32,795 nt of DNA. It comes from an uncultured Lachnospiraceae bacterium (GTDB lineage: Bacteria > Bacillota > Clostridia > Lachnospirales > Lachnospiraceae). The DNA lies in NCBI GenBank assembly GCA_947574135.1, contig CANPIM010000037.1:1-32795 (forward strand). The letters are read 5' to 3'. The notes under the pieces were generated by a model. The model saw only the letters and a list, made by a program, of their open reading frames with translations. It did not search any database and was not told the origin of the DNA. The position numbers were made by a program, and so were the translations under genes. Shown here piece after piece: positions 24,048-32,721 of the stretch. Each line of letters opens with the position of its first letter. Position 1 is the first letter of the stretch.

Positions 24048-25877
24048 CTAGGCATCCTTCCCCTGGCAAATCTCCTCCAGAATCAGGACCTCAAAGCCCT
24101 CCTTTTTTCCCTTAAGCTTCACCGTATCCCCCAGGGAGGTGGTTCGAATCCGCTCTCCCAGGGCATCTGCAACTGCCCGGGAAATGTAGATGGTTCCACC
24201 GGGGGCGTTGGCCTCCAGCCGGGCCGCCGTATTCACCGTATCTCCGATGGCCGTATAGTCCATGCGCTTCATGGAACCGATATTCCCCACCACGGCCTCC
24301 CCCAAATGGATGCCAATGCCAAAGGATACAGTCCTTCCATATTTTTCCAATAACTCCTTGCTAAGAGAACGGGAGCCATCCACCATATCCCTGGCCGCCT
24401 TCACCGCATGCATAACAGAATCCTCCTGGGGTAGCGGCGCTCCCCAGAAGGCCATGGCTGCATCCCCCACAAACTTGTCCAGCGTTCCCCCATTCTGCAA
24501 AATACAGTCAGAAATCAAGGTGAGATATCGATTGAGAATCTCCACCACCTGGGTAGGCTTTAAAACCTCCGACATGGGGGTAAAGCCCCGCACATCCACA
24601 AAGAGTACCGCGATCTCCGTAAGCTTTCCTCCAAGCTCCAGAGCTGCCGAGCCCTCTTTTAAAATCTCAGACACAATCTCCGGAGCCACGTAGCGCTGAA
24701 AGGTATGGGTCACACGCCGCTTTTCCAGGGCCGCCTGCACGTAATTGAGCGCTATACAGCCTACATACAAAACCGTAACGCCCACGGGAATCCACAGCAC
24801 ATGAAGCACCAGCCCTCTCTGATAAAGTCCCCGACAAAGCACCAGAGAGCCGCCGGACAGAAAGAGCCAAAGAGCCGTCGCCCTCCACAGGCGTCCCTTC
24901 CAAAAGATGCTCATGCAAAGAAGCAGCACTACAAAGAGAGCCCCCAGCTGGACGCCCTCTCCCGCCTCCCGTTTATAGTCCTCCCACAGAAGCGCCTGGA
25001 CGGCATTGGCCTGAAACTCCACCCCATACATGGGACGGGCATGATCCGCTGCCGTCAGATAGCTGTCCTGCAGCCCCGCCGCATAGGGACCGATGAGGAC
25101 GATCTTTCCGGCAAAATACTCTGGGGGTGCCTCCCCGGACAACAGATCCGCCACGGATATGGATTCGTAAAAGTCTCCCGGCTCCCCGCAGAAGGGCACA
25201 TACCAAAAGCCCCTTGCATCCACAGGCGGCAGCTCTCCCGGCTCCATCCCATAATACTCCCGGTAAAGCCTCACGGTCTCCAAAGCCATGGAGGGCACTC
25301 TGGTATTATCAGGAAGCCGGATTTCCAAAAGGTGATGGCGCAAAATTCCGTCCGTATCCAGCATGGCATTGATATGTCCCTGTCTGGTGACCTGGGAAAG
25401 CCCGGCATAGGGTCTGTCCAGCGCGACAACGGAAAAGGTATCCAGATGATATGCTCCCCCTTTGTCCTCCACCAGGGTATTGCCAAATTCCGCCCCGCAG
25501 GCTGTCACCACGTTTCCGTAAGCTCCTGCGGCCTGGGCCAGCCATTCATCTGCCTCTTTATGGGTTTCCCCGGAATACAGCACATCTATGGCAATGGCCG
25601 CCGGACGGCATTCCTCCGACGCATTCAGGGCCTCCAGGGCCATGGCCATAATATCCCGTCCCCACTGGTGATAGGGGCCAATGTCCTCCAGAGCCTTCTG
25701 ATCAATGCCCACCAGGACAATCTCTCCGTCAGAGGCGCTTCGGCTCTGGTAAAAGGCATCCGAAAAAGCCAGATCCGTGGACTCCAGAAGGCCGGCAGCC
25801 GTCACCAGGGTCATGGCCGCAGCTACCAGGACCATAATCAGCCAGGATCTGTATTCTCTAAGATTCTTCTTTTTCAT
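24048..25877 (-). CDS. CHASE2-sensor class III adenylyl cyclase
   Basis: A 609-residue membrane protein. ATG 25877 is chosen because GGAGG lies 9 nt upstream; it overlaps the preceding stop by 20 nt. Order: TM1 (residues 11-28), an extracytoplasmic CHASE2 sensor (about 34-292, with IVLVGIDQKAL, AAIAIDVLYSG and GKIVLIGPYAAGLQD), three further TM helices (about 310-326, 333-350, 356-379), then the cyclase domain (about 418-582). Metal-binding Asp428 (LFVDVRGF) and Asp472 (FVGDAAMAFWG), adenine-selecting Lys468 and Asp540/Thr542 (MDYTAIGDTVNTAARLE), and transition-state Asn549 and Arg553 are all present, so it should make cAMP. CHASE2 faces outside and may be read by the FecR and NHL proteins encoded upstream. 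Confidence 0.93.
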   Translation of the reverse strand: MKKKNLREYRSWLIMVLVAAAMTLVTAAGLLESTDLAFSDAFYQSRSASDGEIVLVGIDQKALEDIGPYHQWGRDIMAMALEALNASEECRPAAIAIDVLYSGETHKEADEWLAQAAGAYGNVVTACGAEFGNTLVEDKGGAYHLDTFSVVALDRPYAGLSQVTRQGHINAMLDTDGILRHHLLEIRLPDNTRVPSMALETVRLYREYYGMEPGELPPVDARGFWYVPFCGEPGDFYESISVADLLSGEAPPEYFAGKIVLIGPYAAGLQDSYLTAADHARPMYGVEFQANAVQALLWEDYKREAGEGVQLGALFVVLLLCMSIFWKGRLWRATALWLFLSGGSLVLCRGLYQRGLVLHVLWIPVGVTVLYVGCIALNYVQAALEKRRVTHTFQRYVAPEIVSEILKEGSAALELGGKLTEIAVLFVDVRGFTPMSEVLKPTQVVEILNRYLTLISDCILQNGGTLDKFVGDAAMAFWGAPLPQEDSVMHAVKAARDMVDGSRSLSKELLEKYGRTVSFGIGIHLGEAVVGNIGSMKRMDYTAIGDTVNTAARLEANAPGGTIYISRAVADALGERIRTTSLGDTVKLKGKKEGFEVLILEEICQGKDA

Positions 25878-28800
25878 CTTCCTCATCCTCCGGCCTTTCC
25901 CCTGAAAGAACTTCCTCTTCTTTTTTCTCATGAGCCAAAGGTGGTTCCTCTTCTAGTTCTCCGTCTGCAGGAAGCGTTTCCTCATTTCTTTCAGTCCATT
26001 CTCCCTCATTCGGTTCTCCGTCTGCAGGAGGCGTTTCCTCGTTTCTTTCAGTCCATTCTCCCTCACCTAGCTCTCCTTCTGCAACCGGCATTGCCTCTTC
26101 CTCTGAAAGTATGGCATTTGCCGCCTGCTTTGGTGCCAGGCAACGATAGCCTTCCTCATCCTGACCTGCCTCATAACCTGACGGCAGGAAAGCTTCTCTT
26201 GCGTATTTATCGTAGAAATCTACCGGATTTCCTTTTGCTGTTCTGATTTGAGTTCCAATACTCTCCCAGGATATCTTTGGCTCTCTGTATCCGCTATCAG
26301 AACAATAAATGCGCAAGCCGGGGCCTTCTCCGGTATTTACAATCCGTCCTCCGGCGAAGATCACATCTTTAAAATATTGGTCTAAATTCCGATCATTTAT
26401 GGCAGTATAACCGATTACCGGCTCAACCCCCTCATACGAAATGACAGCCCCCTCATGGATCTTAAGCTTCACAGAAGAACTGTCTCCTCTGCTTATATTT
26501 ATTTTTCCCCTTACAACAGAATCGCCACTTATGCAAACGTCCGCAGATCCATTGCACTCGAAACTACCAGCATTTCCCAACTCCATATCCGAATCAGTCA
26601 ATATAAAAACACCCTGAATACCCACGTTACTATTTGTGGTAATCCTACTTCCGCTCTGGATTTCCATGCTACCGGCACTATACACTTCCATATTACTTTT
26701 TACCTGCATTTCAGATCCGGATATCACAAAGCTGTCTCTGGCATGCAGGGAATTGAGTTCCACTCCCTTACAATCTGACAAAATAACAGCTCCCTCATCT
26801 GATCGTATGACCTGTGCCGCCAGTGCAGATGCATTCCTTATCTCTATGGTTCCGGGATTTCCCGCGTTTTTTAGGTTTCCAGCCAGTATCTGCGCCTCTC
26901 CATTCACCTGGGAATCAGATATTCCAATCTTTCCATTTTTATAGGCCTTTATCTCACATGCATTTTGGCCGGAGACAGCCTCCATTGTTATGGCAGAATC
27001 GGATATTTGAATCTCCCCGCTGTCCATTGCATAGATATGCTGCACGCTCTTTATCATCTCAATATGAGCATTCAACAAATCAACCCTGGAATCCGTACCC
27101 TCACACTCTATGGCGCCGTTTTCTCTTAACTCGCTATTTTCAGATATGGTTATCCTGCTGCCTGAGCCATTATATATCTTAGCTTCCATGGCCGAATTTT
27201 TAATCTCTGCAACCGAAAAATTTACATTGCTTATCTGGTCTTTGACCGTAGCGCCGGACAAGTAGAGCATGCTTTTATTATTCTGGATTCTCCTTTCCGA
27301 CACAGAGGCCCGTAGCGAAAGCGTGGCGCCCTCCCCATTAGAAATCCCATAGTGTATGGTAGAATCCTCTATCTCCGCATGGGAAGCCGTATTGGTTACA
27401 CTGCCTATGACAGATCCTTTAGATACGGTTAGGCTGCTTCCCGACTTATTCAACACCACATTGGCCTCTGTTCCGGACAGGGCAATGCTGCCGCCACTCT
27501 CCGCCTCAAGGGTTCCAATCTGGGATATATCAGAATGATGTATCACCAGGTTTCCGCCCTTATTATGGATCCCGCACCTGCCCACAGAGCCTAAGTCCAT
27601 GGTAATGTCAGATATGGTGACATTGCTTCTTCCCATATCAATTATGGAGGCGTATTGCAGCATTGTGGTTGGCATATTCTTTAAGTCTGCCGTGATTGTC
27701 CCTCCCTGGATCTCCCATACGGCATCCTCTGCAACCCGGAACACGGCTTCTCCATCCGCCACATCCCTTTTTATTGTCAGCTGATTTCCGTCTAAATTAA
27801 GGTGAACCGGCAGCTGCTCCCTTCCTCCTCTGAGCTCCAGCGGATCCGTAAGCTCTGCAGACACATCCTTTTTCAGAGTGACCTCATCTCCCCTTCCGGC
27901 ATTTACCATTTCCATCACATGGGAAAAGTCATCCCCCAGATACCGAAGGGTCACCAATCCGTCGGTTCCCTTCTGGGCCATATAGAGGGCCACAGGCTCC
28001 TCCCCCGGATTCACCGTCTTTCTTATCTCTCCTCCCTGGGCATCCTTATAAGTAATATGGGCAGCTTCCTCAAGAGACGTCAGATCCAGGGTTTTCCCCA
28101 CGTCCTTGCCTCTGATGCTGGCTTCCTCTGAAATCTCAATGACGCCGCCCTTCATTTCTATGGCTGGCCCGCCGGACTCGTTTAGCAAGGTTCCTCCTGT
28201 AAGCCGAACATTCGTCTCAGAAGTCCCGTCTCCTTTTTCCACGGTCAGTGCAGCCCCTTCGCTTCCGGCCTTTAAGGTTCCCCCTGTCATCTCAAAGGTT
28301 CCCCCTGTTACCGTGTATCCGTTTTGTATGATCCCGCCGGACAGCTTTACAGTCCCCCCGCTCTGCTCCATCTCCACAATGGTGCCGGAGGTCAGCTCCA
28401 GAGTTCCCTGGGTATTGCAGATCTTTCCGTCCACGCTCCCGCTGCTTTGGATTTGTCCCTGATTCTCCAAGGCCGAAGAATCCCCAAAGGAGACCCTTCC
28501 ACCTGCTTTTATTTCTATGACGCCGTCCGTGCCGTTGACTGCAATGCCGTCCAATACAAGCCCCTTGGTCTTTGCAGGCGGATCCGGCTGGGGATTGTCC
28601 CCAGGAGTTTCCGGTTCCCCCGGGGTGGGATCCGGATCTGGGGGAAGGCTGGTCCCGGGAGTCTCCGGTTCCTCCGGGACAGGCTTCGGATCCGGCAAAA
28701 GGCTGGATCCGGGATCCTTAGGCTCCTCCGAATCAGGCTTAGACGAAGATGAGGAAGTATCCTCCTCCCCTTTTGTCTCTTGGGGAGGATTCTGGGGCTT

Positions 28801-29673
28801 TGGAGCGTCTGTATCCCAGGGATTTTGAGGCTTTGGAGCGTCTGTATCCCAGGGATTTTGAGGCTTTGGAGCGTCTGTGTCCGCAAGCTGGGCCAGGGCC
28901 TCCTCCCTTTCCCATACGGGATCCTGTCTGTTAGCCAGAGCAGCGCCCTCCGGTTTCCCAATTCTCTCGTTTTCCTCTCCAAAATCTATGGGAGCCTCTC
29001 CATTTTTTCTCTGCTCCTCTGCCTCTGCCAGCCTCTTTTCCGCCTGTTCTCCAAAAAGAATCTGGCAGCGCTCCCCATTTTTTGGCTCTTGATAGACGAT
29101 ACACTCTGCCACGTCCCCGGCCTGAAGGCTCGCCCGCTTCACCTGTCCGCTTACCGGATCGGTAACGCTGCACTCTCCGGTTCCCTCCAGCATATAGACA
29201 ATAGTGCGGTGCGTGTCCGCCACATGCACACATCCCCGGGCATTCTCAATCCGAAAAGCTGCCGTGGCTGTCCGAATTCCCAGCCCTTCCGGCTCTGTCT
29301 GTGTGTGAAAATACAGCATCCCGGCCTGCAAAAGAATTTCCGGCGTCTCCTTCCCTGTGCGCACCTCCAAGAAACCACCCGCTTCCAGGCGAAGCTCTTT
29401 TGCTTCCTCCCGCCCCATCCAGGCCCGGCTGTTTCTGCCGGTTCCAATCAAACTGCCATTGGGAAGGGGCTTCTCCTCCGGCTGCTCCAGGGCTTTTCCT
29501 CCGGCACTCGTTATCTCCACGGCTCCCTCGGTCTTTATCAGCCGCATTTCCTTCTGCTGTCCCCCAGCAGCTTTCCCTGCCACAGGTTGTGCCCAAACAA
29601 AGCACAAAAGAAAGCTTAGCAGGAAGCTTATATGCCTTTTGACTGCTTTTTTCATCCCTATCTGTTTTTCCAT
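25858..29673 (-). CDS. Large secreted FecR-domain protein with beta-helix-like body
   Basis: A 1271-residue protein; ATG 29673 follows GGGAGG by about 8 nt. A signal peptide (KRHISFLLSFLLCFVWAQPV) is followed by a FecR-like domain (about residues 42-200: LIKTEGAVEITS, GARGCVHVAD-like NARGCVHVADT, CSVTDPVSGQVKRASLQAGD). Then come a Glu-rich helix, the motif RQDPVW, three DTDAPKPQNP units, a long Pro/Glu/Asp-rich linker (about 290-365), and from about 370 to 1190 many short strands such as GGTFEMTGGTL and SGSEMQVKSNMEVYSAGSME that look like a right-handed parallel beta-helix. The tail is very acidic with a 19-residue repeat. No anchor is visible. FecR domains usually pass outside signals across the envelope; this one sits directly before the CHASE2 cyclase. 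Confidence 0.8.
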   Translation of the reverse strand: MEKQIGMKKAVKRHISFLLSFLLCFVWAQPVAGKAAGGQQKEMRLIKTEGAVEITSAGGKALEQPEEKPLPNGSLIGTGRNSRAWMGREEAKELRLEAGGFLEVRTGKETPEILLQAGMLYFHTQTEPEGLGIRTATAAFRIENARGCVHVADTHRTIVYMLEGTGECSVTDPVSGQVKRASLQAGDVAECIVYQEPKNGERCQILFGEQAEKRLAEAEEQRKNGEAPIDFGEENERIGKPEGAALANRQDPVWEREEALAQLADTDAPKPQNPWDTDAPKPQNPWDTDAPKPQNPPQETKGEEDTSSSSSKPDSEEPKDPGSSLLPDPKPVPEEPETPGTSLPPDPDPTPGEPETPGDNPQPDPPAKTKGLVLDGIAVNGTDGVIEIKAGGRVSFGDSSALENQGQIQSSGSVDGKICNTQGTLELTSGTIVEMEQSGGTVKLSGGIIQNGYTVTGGTFEMTGGTLKAGSEGAALTVEKGDGTSETNVRLTGGTLLNESGGPAIEMKGGVIEISEEASIRGKDVGKTLDLTSLEEAAHITYKDAQGGEIRKTVNPGEEPVALYMAQKGTDGLVTLRYLGDDFSHVMEMVNAGRGDEVTLKKDVSAELTDPLELRGGREQLPVHLNLDGNQLTIKRDVADGEAVFRVAEDAVWEIQGGTITADLKNMPTTMLQYASIIDMGRSNVTISDITMDLGSVGRCGIHNKGGNLVIHHSDISQIGTLEAESGGSIALSGTEANVVLNKSGSSLTVSKGSVIGSVTNTASHAEIEDSTIHYGISNGEGATLSLRASVSERRIQNNKSMLYLSGATVKDQISNVNFSVAEIKNSAMEAKIYNGSGSRITISENSELRENGAIECEGTDSRVDLLNAHIEMIKSVQHIYAMDSGEIQISDSAITMEAVSGQNACEIKAYKNGKIGISDSQVNGEAQILAGNLKNAGNPGTIEIRNASALAAQVIRSDEGAVILSDCKGVELNSLHARDSFVISGSEMQVKSNMEVYSAGSMEIQSGSRITTNSNVGIQGVFILTDSDMELGNAGSFECNGSADVCISGDSVVRGKINISRGDSSSVKLKIHEGAVISYEGVEPVIGYTAINDRNLDQYFKDVIFAGGRIVNTGEGPGLRIYCSDSGYREPKISWESIGTQIRTAKGNPVDFYDKYAREAFLPSGYEAGQDEEGYRCLAPKQAANAILSEEEAMPVAEGELGEGEWTERNEETPPADGEPNEGEWTERNEETLPADGELEEEPPLAHEKKEEEVLSGERPEDEEDEKEES
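25956..26085 (-). repeat. 57-bp tandem repeat in the acidic tail of the FecR protein
   Basis: Two nearly identical 57-bp units (25956-26012 and 26013-26069) and a decayed third code for a 19-residue unit containing EGEWTERNEET. Confidence 0.9.
28785..28883 (-). repeat. 33-bp tandem repeat coding for DTDAPKPQNPW
   Basis: Three copies with a 33-bp period (anchor GCGTCTGT at 28805, 28838 and 28871). The last two copies are nearly identical, so the copy number may vary between strains. Confidence 0.92.
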
Positions 29674-29721
29674 TCTCACACCTCCCGAAATCCTTTTCCC
29701 TCTCCACCTTGAGCTTTGCGC

Positions 29722-30795
29722 CTAAGGAATGGAAATGGAAAATACCTTTCTGGAAAAGTTGTCACAGATATAAAGCTTATCCCCCTGCACCAAAAGCCCC
29801 CTGGGGGAAACCGGCGCAAAGGCTTCCAGATCGGAGGCATCCCGATCCACCAGCGTGGTGACCTCCCCCTTCTGTATCCGGCGGATAGCGCTGTTTCCCG
29901 TATCCGACACATAAACTGTGCCGTCATCTGCCACCGCTACTTCCTGGGGCATGGAAAACGCCGCCTTGGCGGCCTCTCCGTCCACAAATCCATCCGTGCC
30001 GTTTCCGGCCACCACCGATACGGTTTCCCCTTCTATTTTTACAATCCGGTTGGCCCCGGTTTCTGCCACATATAAGGCTCCCTGCTTCCAGCAAAGACCC
30101 ATTGGCTCTGACAGCTCAGAGGCAAGGGTGCTTACCACTCCCTCCGGCGTCACCTTGCGGATGGCATTTTGTAGCGTGTCCGCAATATAGAGATTGCCCT
30201 CCTCATCTGTGGCCAGTCCGGTGGGATAATCATAAGCCACCCCCATGTCCGTCACAGGCAGATCCTCCTGGGTGCTCCCGTTGATGGTCTGCACCAGATC
30301 CTTTTCCACCAGGCGGACCACATGATTGTCCGTATCCGATACGGCATAGCCGTCCAGAAAGGGCGTAATGGCCCAGGGTGTTTTAAAATAGCTGTTTTTG
30401 GGCTCCACATCGTTATAGCCGCCCACCGGCTCCCCATAGGGATCCGCCACAGTTTCTCCCCCTGCATACAGAGTGCTCTTCCCATCCTTTACCTGCCAAA
30501 TGACCTTGCCATAGGTATCCGTAACCAGAAGCGTGCCATCCTCCATGGCCGTGATCCCGCTTGGCTCACACATCATATCCATAGCGCTCACCTCTGTCAT
30601 GGTTCCCTCCCAGACCGCCTTTTCTTCCTCCTGATCCGGTTCCTCCCCCCGAAAAAGAAAGAACAAAAGCACAGCCAATGCTATCACAGCCACTCCCAGT
30701 CCACCGGCCAATATCCAGGCCTTTTTTGCTGTTCCCCTGGTCCCTTCCTCCTGCTCAGCGTCAAATTCCTCTCGATCCTTATCTTCTATCCCCAT
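29722..30795 (-). CDS. Membrane-tethered NHL-repeat (six-bladed propeller) protein
   Basis: A 357-residue protein. ATG 30795 is chosen because GGAGG ends 9 nt upstream; it starts 5 nt after the stop of the previous gene. Residues 1-25 are acidic and cytoplasmic, 26-48 form one transmembrane helix (AWILAGGLGVAVIALAVLLF), and the rest is outside. Six NHL-type repeats follow, each with a [hydrophobic]-P-x-G-[hydrophobic] turn and a YxxDTxNxxIRK-like strand: EPSGITAMEDGTLLVTDTYG, TPWAITPFLDGYAVSDTDNH, YPTGLATDEEGNLYIADTLQ, EPMGLCWKQGALYVAETGAN, MPQEVAVADDGTVYVSDTGN, SPRGLLVQGDKLYICDNFSR. NHL propellers are binding scaffolds. Lying between two FecR-protein genes and before a CHASE2 cyclase, it probably forms part of an extracellular sensing complex. 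Confidence 0.88.
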   Translation of the reverse strand: MGIEDKDREEFDAEQEEGTRGTAKKAWILAGGLGVAVIALAVLLFFLFRGEEPDQEEEKAVWEGTMTEVSAMDMMCEPSGITAMEDGTLLVTDTYGKVIWQVKDGKSTLYAGGETVADPYGEPVGGYNDVEPKNSYFKTPWAITPFLDGYAVSDTDNHVVRLVEKDLVQTINGSTQEDLPVTDMGVAYDYPTGLATDEEGNLYIADTLQNAIRKVTPEGVVSTLASELSEPMGLCWKQGALYVAETGANRIVKIEGETVSVVAGNGTDGFVDGEAAKAAFSMPQEVAVADDGTVYVSDTGNSAIRRIQKGEVTTLVDRDASDLEAFAPVSPRGLLVQGDKLYICDNFSRKVFSISIP

Positions 30796-30800
30796 CTCTC

Positions 30801-32297
30801 TCAACCTCCATTGGACACAATAATGGTCCCGTTATTCACCAGCTCGCCCTGAATATCCAGGCCTCCGTCAACTACTACCGTTGCTCCTGCCGGTATTTCC
30901 AGCGTCACCCCCGGCTCCACAGTCAGGCTCTTTCCCGCAGGAATGGTCAGAGTGGTGCCAGGTGCTACGGTCAGCGTATTGTCAGCGCCGGCCGTTGTGT
31001 CCGGACTTAGAGTAACCTGCTCCGTATCATTCTGATTTAATTGCTCCTGCACTGTATCACTGGTAATGTTATCTGCCATATCCAGATTCACAGGCGGCGT
31101 TACCGGATCCGTAGGTGCCGGTGGCGGCGTTACCGGGTCCGTTGGTGCCGGCGGCGGTGTTACCGGATCCGTTGGTGATGGTGGCGGCGTTGCCGGGTCC
31201 GTAGGTGCCGGTGGCGGTGTTACCGGATCTGTAGAAGATGCGCTGCCTGAACCGCTTCCCGAAGAAGTTGGAGGATCGGCTTCACTGTCCCCAGCCGGCT
31301 GGCCGGTTTCTCCAAACGCCTGCTGCGGCGTTCGGGGCCGGCCGGATGGGCCAGCCGCAGGATTCTCCGCCTCTCTCAAATCTCCTTCCTCCGAAAATTC
31401 CTCTCCCGGCTCCCCTACCCAAACGGGATCCTGAGAAATATGGCTCTCCTGCTCGGCCAGAGAGGCATGCATCTCCCTTAAAATTTCACCTATGTCTGCC
31501 TCGTCCCTGGCCAACCTCTGGGCTGCGTTTTCGGCTGCCTCCGCCGCATGCAGCCCGGAGGCTTCCTGAATTCTGTCACACAGATCCCTATTTCCGGCAA
31601 GCTCTTCCAGCACAAAGCCATCGATCCGCTCCTGGGTAAAGCCCTCCTGAATAATGTCGCATTTGTCTCCTGAATGGCTCTGAGAATACACCACAAACCT
31701 GGCCATCTCTCCGCTCTTTAAGGTGATATCCTTAATCTGACCGCTCACCGGATCCTTTACCCTGCACTGAACGGTCCCCTCTAATATGTAAACCTCCGAA
31801 GTCCAGCGATCAAGGACCTTTACCCATCCACAGGTTCCCCGTATTCCCATAACCATGGTGGAGGTGCGGATATTCAGGATTTCCTCCTCCTCCAGAGGCT
31901 CCGTCACATCAAAAAAAAGATTACCGGACTTCAGGAGGATTTCCAGCTTTTTGCCGCTTTTTCGGATCTCCGTCTCACTGACGGCATCCTGCTTGGTCAG
32001 CTTCTCGCTGTCCAAATTGATCCAGGCATAGCTGGCTTCCTCCGTACTGGTTTGGTAACCGTTGTAGAGCTTCATATTTTCAATAATCGACAAATTTCTC
32101 TTTCCGGAATTTGAGACAGACACGTCTCCCTCTATTTTCATCAGCTGTATGGTTGCCGCCTCGGCGGATTCTATGGCCTCCAAAGAGTCCTCTTCATCGG
32201 TAGCCGCTGCTGCCAACGGCACAGTCATACACATAACGGCCGTCGCAACGATGGACAATGCACACAGAAACCGCTTATAAAAAAATCGCCCCTTCAT
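30801..32297 (-). CDS. Secreted FecR-domain protein with Pro-rich linker
   Basis: A 498-residue protein. ATG 32297 with GAGGG 7 nt upstream gives a clean signal peptide (RFLCALSIVATAVMCMTVPL, cleavage near AAA). Residues about 48-195 form a FecR-like domain (IQLMKIEGDVSVSNSGKRN, MGIRGTCGWVKVLD, CRVKDPVSGQIKDITLKSGE). A helical Ala/Glu-rich region, the motif SQDPVW, a Ser/Gly stretch and five TDPVTPPPAP-like units follow. The last 90 residues (TLTVAPGTTLTIPAGKSLTV, then VVVDGGLDIQGELVNNGTII) look like a short beta-helix with regular turns. It is a paralogue of the FecR protein two genes downstream and is the first gene of the operon. No sortase or membrane anchor is visible. Confidence 0.82.
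   Translation of the reverse strand: MKGRFFYKRFLCALSIVATAVMCMTVPLAAAATDEEDSLEAIESAEAATIQLMKIEGDVSVSNSGKRNLSIIENMKLYNGYQTSTEEASYAWINLDSEKLTKQDAVSETEIRKSGKKLEILLKSGNLFFDVTEPLEEEEILNIRTSTMVMGIRGTCGWVKVLDRWTSEVYILEGTVQCRVKDPVSGQIKDITLKSGEMARFVVYSQSHSGDKCDIIQEGFTQERIDGFVLEELAGNRDLCDRIQEASGLHAAEAAENAAQRLARDEADIGEILREMHASLAEQESHISQDPVWVGEPGEEFSEEGDLREAENPAAGPSGRPRTPQQAFGETGQPAGDSEADPPTSSGSGSGSASSTDPVTPPPAPTDPATPPPSPTDPVTPPPAPTDPVTPPPAPTDPVTPPVNLDMADNITSDTVQEQLNQNDTEQVTLSPDTTAGADNTLTVAPGTTLTIPAGKSLTVEPGVTLEIPAGATVVVDGGLDIQGELVNNGTIIVSNGG
31093..31232 (-). repeat. 30-bp tandem repeat coding for TDPVTPPPAP
   Basis: A 30-bp period (GGCGGCGTTACCGGATCCGT and variants, starting 31093 and 31123 onward) gives between four and five units of a Pro/Thr linker in the FecR protein. 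Confidence 0.92.
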
Positions 32298-32359
32298 TTC
32301 TCTACCCTCTCTTTTGCACGGCATCTGGTTTCCGTGCAGACTAAAATGACCCACGATTT

Positions 32360-32389
32360 ATTATACATGCAAAGGGTGAGCTAGGTCAA
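32360..32389 (-). promoter_or_regulatory. Promoter of the FecR-CHASE2 cyclase operon
   Basis: On the minus strand TTGACC (32389-32384) and TATAAT (32365-32360) are 18 bp apart, leading into a leader of about 55 nt before the first FecR protein gene. Confidence 0.8.
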
Positions 32390-32668
32390 TGAAAAAATCC
32401 GGCCTTCAACAGAGATATAACAACTCCCCAAAAATGGAGCCCTTTCCTCAAAGCTATACGGCTCTCATACTCGCTTTTGTCCAAAGGCTCATTAAATGAG
32501 GGCTAACCAAACCGCCTTTTTGCATATTTCAAAAATATTTCAGAATGGCAGCAGCCCATTATGAACCCTGCCTAAACAATCCTTATTCCGCTTTTAATTC
32601 TCTTTTATATTTTCAGAAACATTACTTTTGATATTTTACAGGCATAGAAACAATGCATTATTTTAGGA
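32390..32668. other. Intergenic stretch without a recognisable gene
   Basis: Part of a 424-bp gap between divergent genes. No open reading frame with a ribosome site is seen on either strand. It holds a small CTCATT-AATGAG hairpin near 32489-32501 and AT-rich sequence rising in AT content toward the toxin gene. Nothing else can be supported. Confidence 0.7.
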
Positions 32669-32712
32669 TTGACACATAGTACTATATATGATACTATATT
32701 GTAAGAAAGGAG
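32669..32712 (+). promoter_or_regulatory. Promoter and RBS of the terminal toxin gene, with palindrome
   Basis: TTGACA (32669-32674) and TACTAT (32692-32697) are 17 bp apart. The spacer begins with the palindrome ATAGTACTAT (32677-32686), a possible operator. AAAGGAG at 32706-32712 precedes the GTG start by 9 nt. Confidence 0.8.
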
Positions 32713-32721
32713 ATAATCATA

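Noticed and set aside
24705-26246. 513-codon plus-strand open frame
   Set aside because: It is antisense to the CHASE2 cyclase gene and the end of the FecR gene, shows no domain pattern and no ribosome site.
31093-31232. Regularly spaced 30-bp repeats resembling a small CRISPR
   Set aside because: There are no unique spacers; the units abut and code for an in-frame Pro/Thr linker.
19834-32701. ATACTATATTG shared by the PadR and the HicA-like promoters, as a common regulon site
   Set aside because: Both regions are very AT-rich and the match partly covers promoter elements; two copies are not enough to claim a shared regulator.
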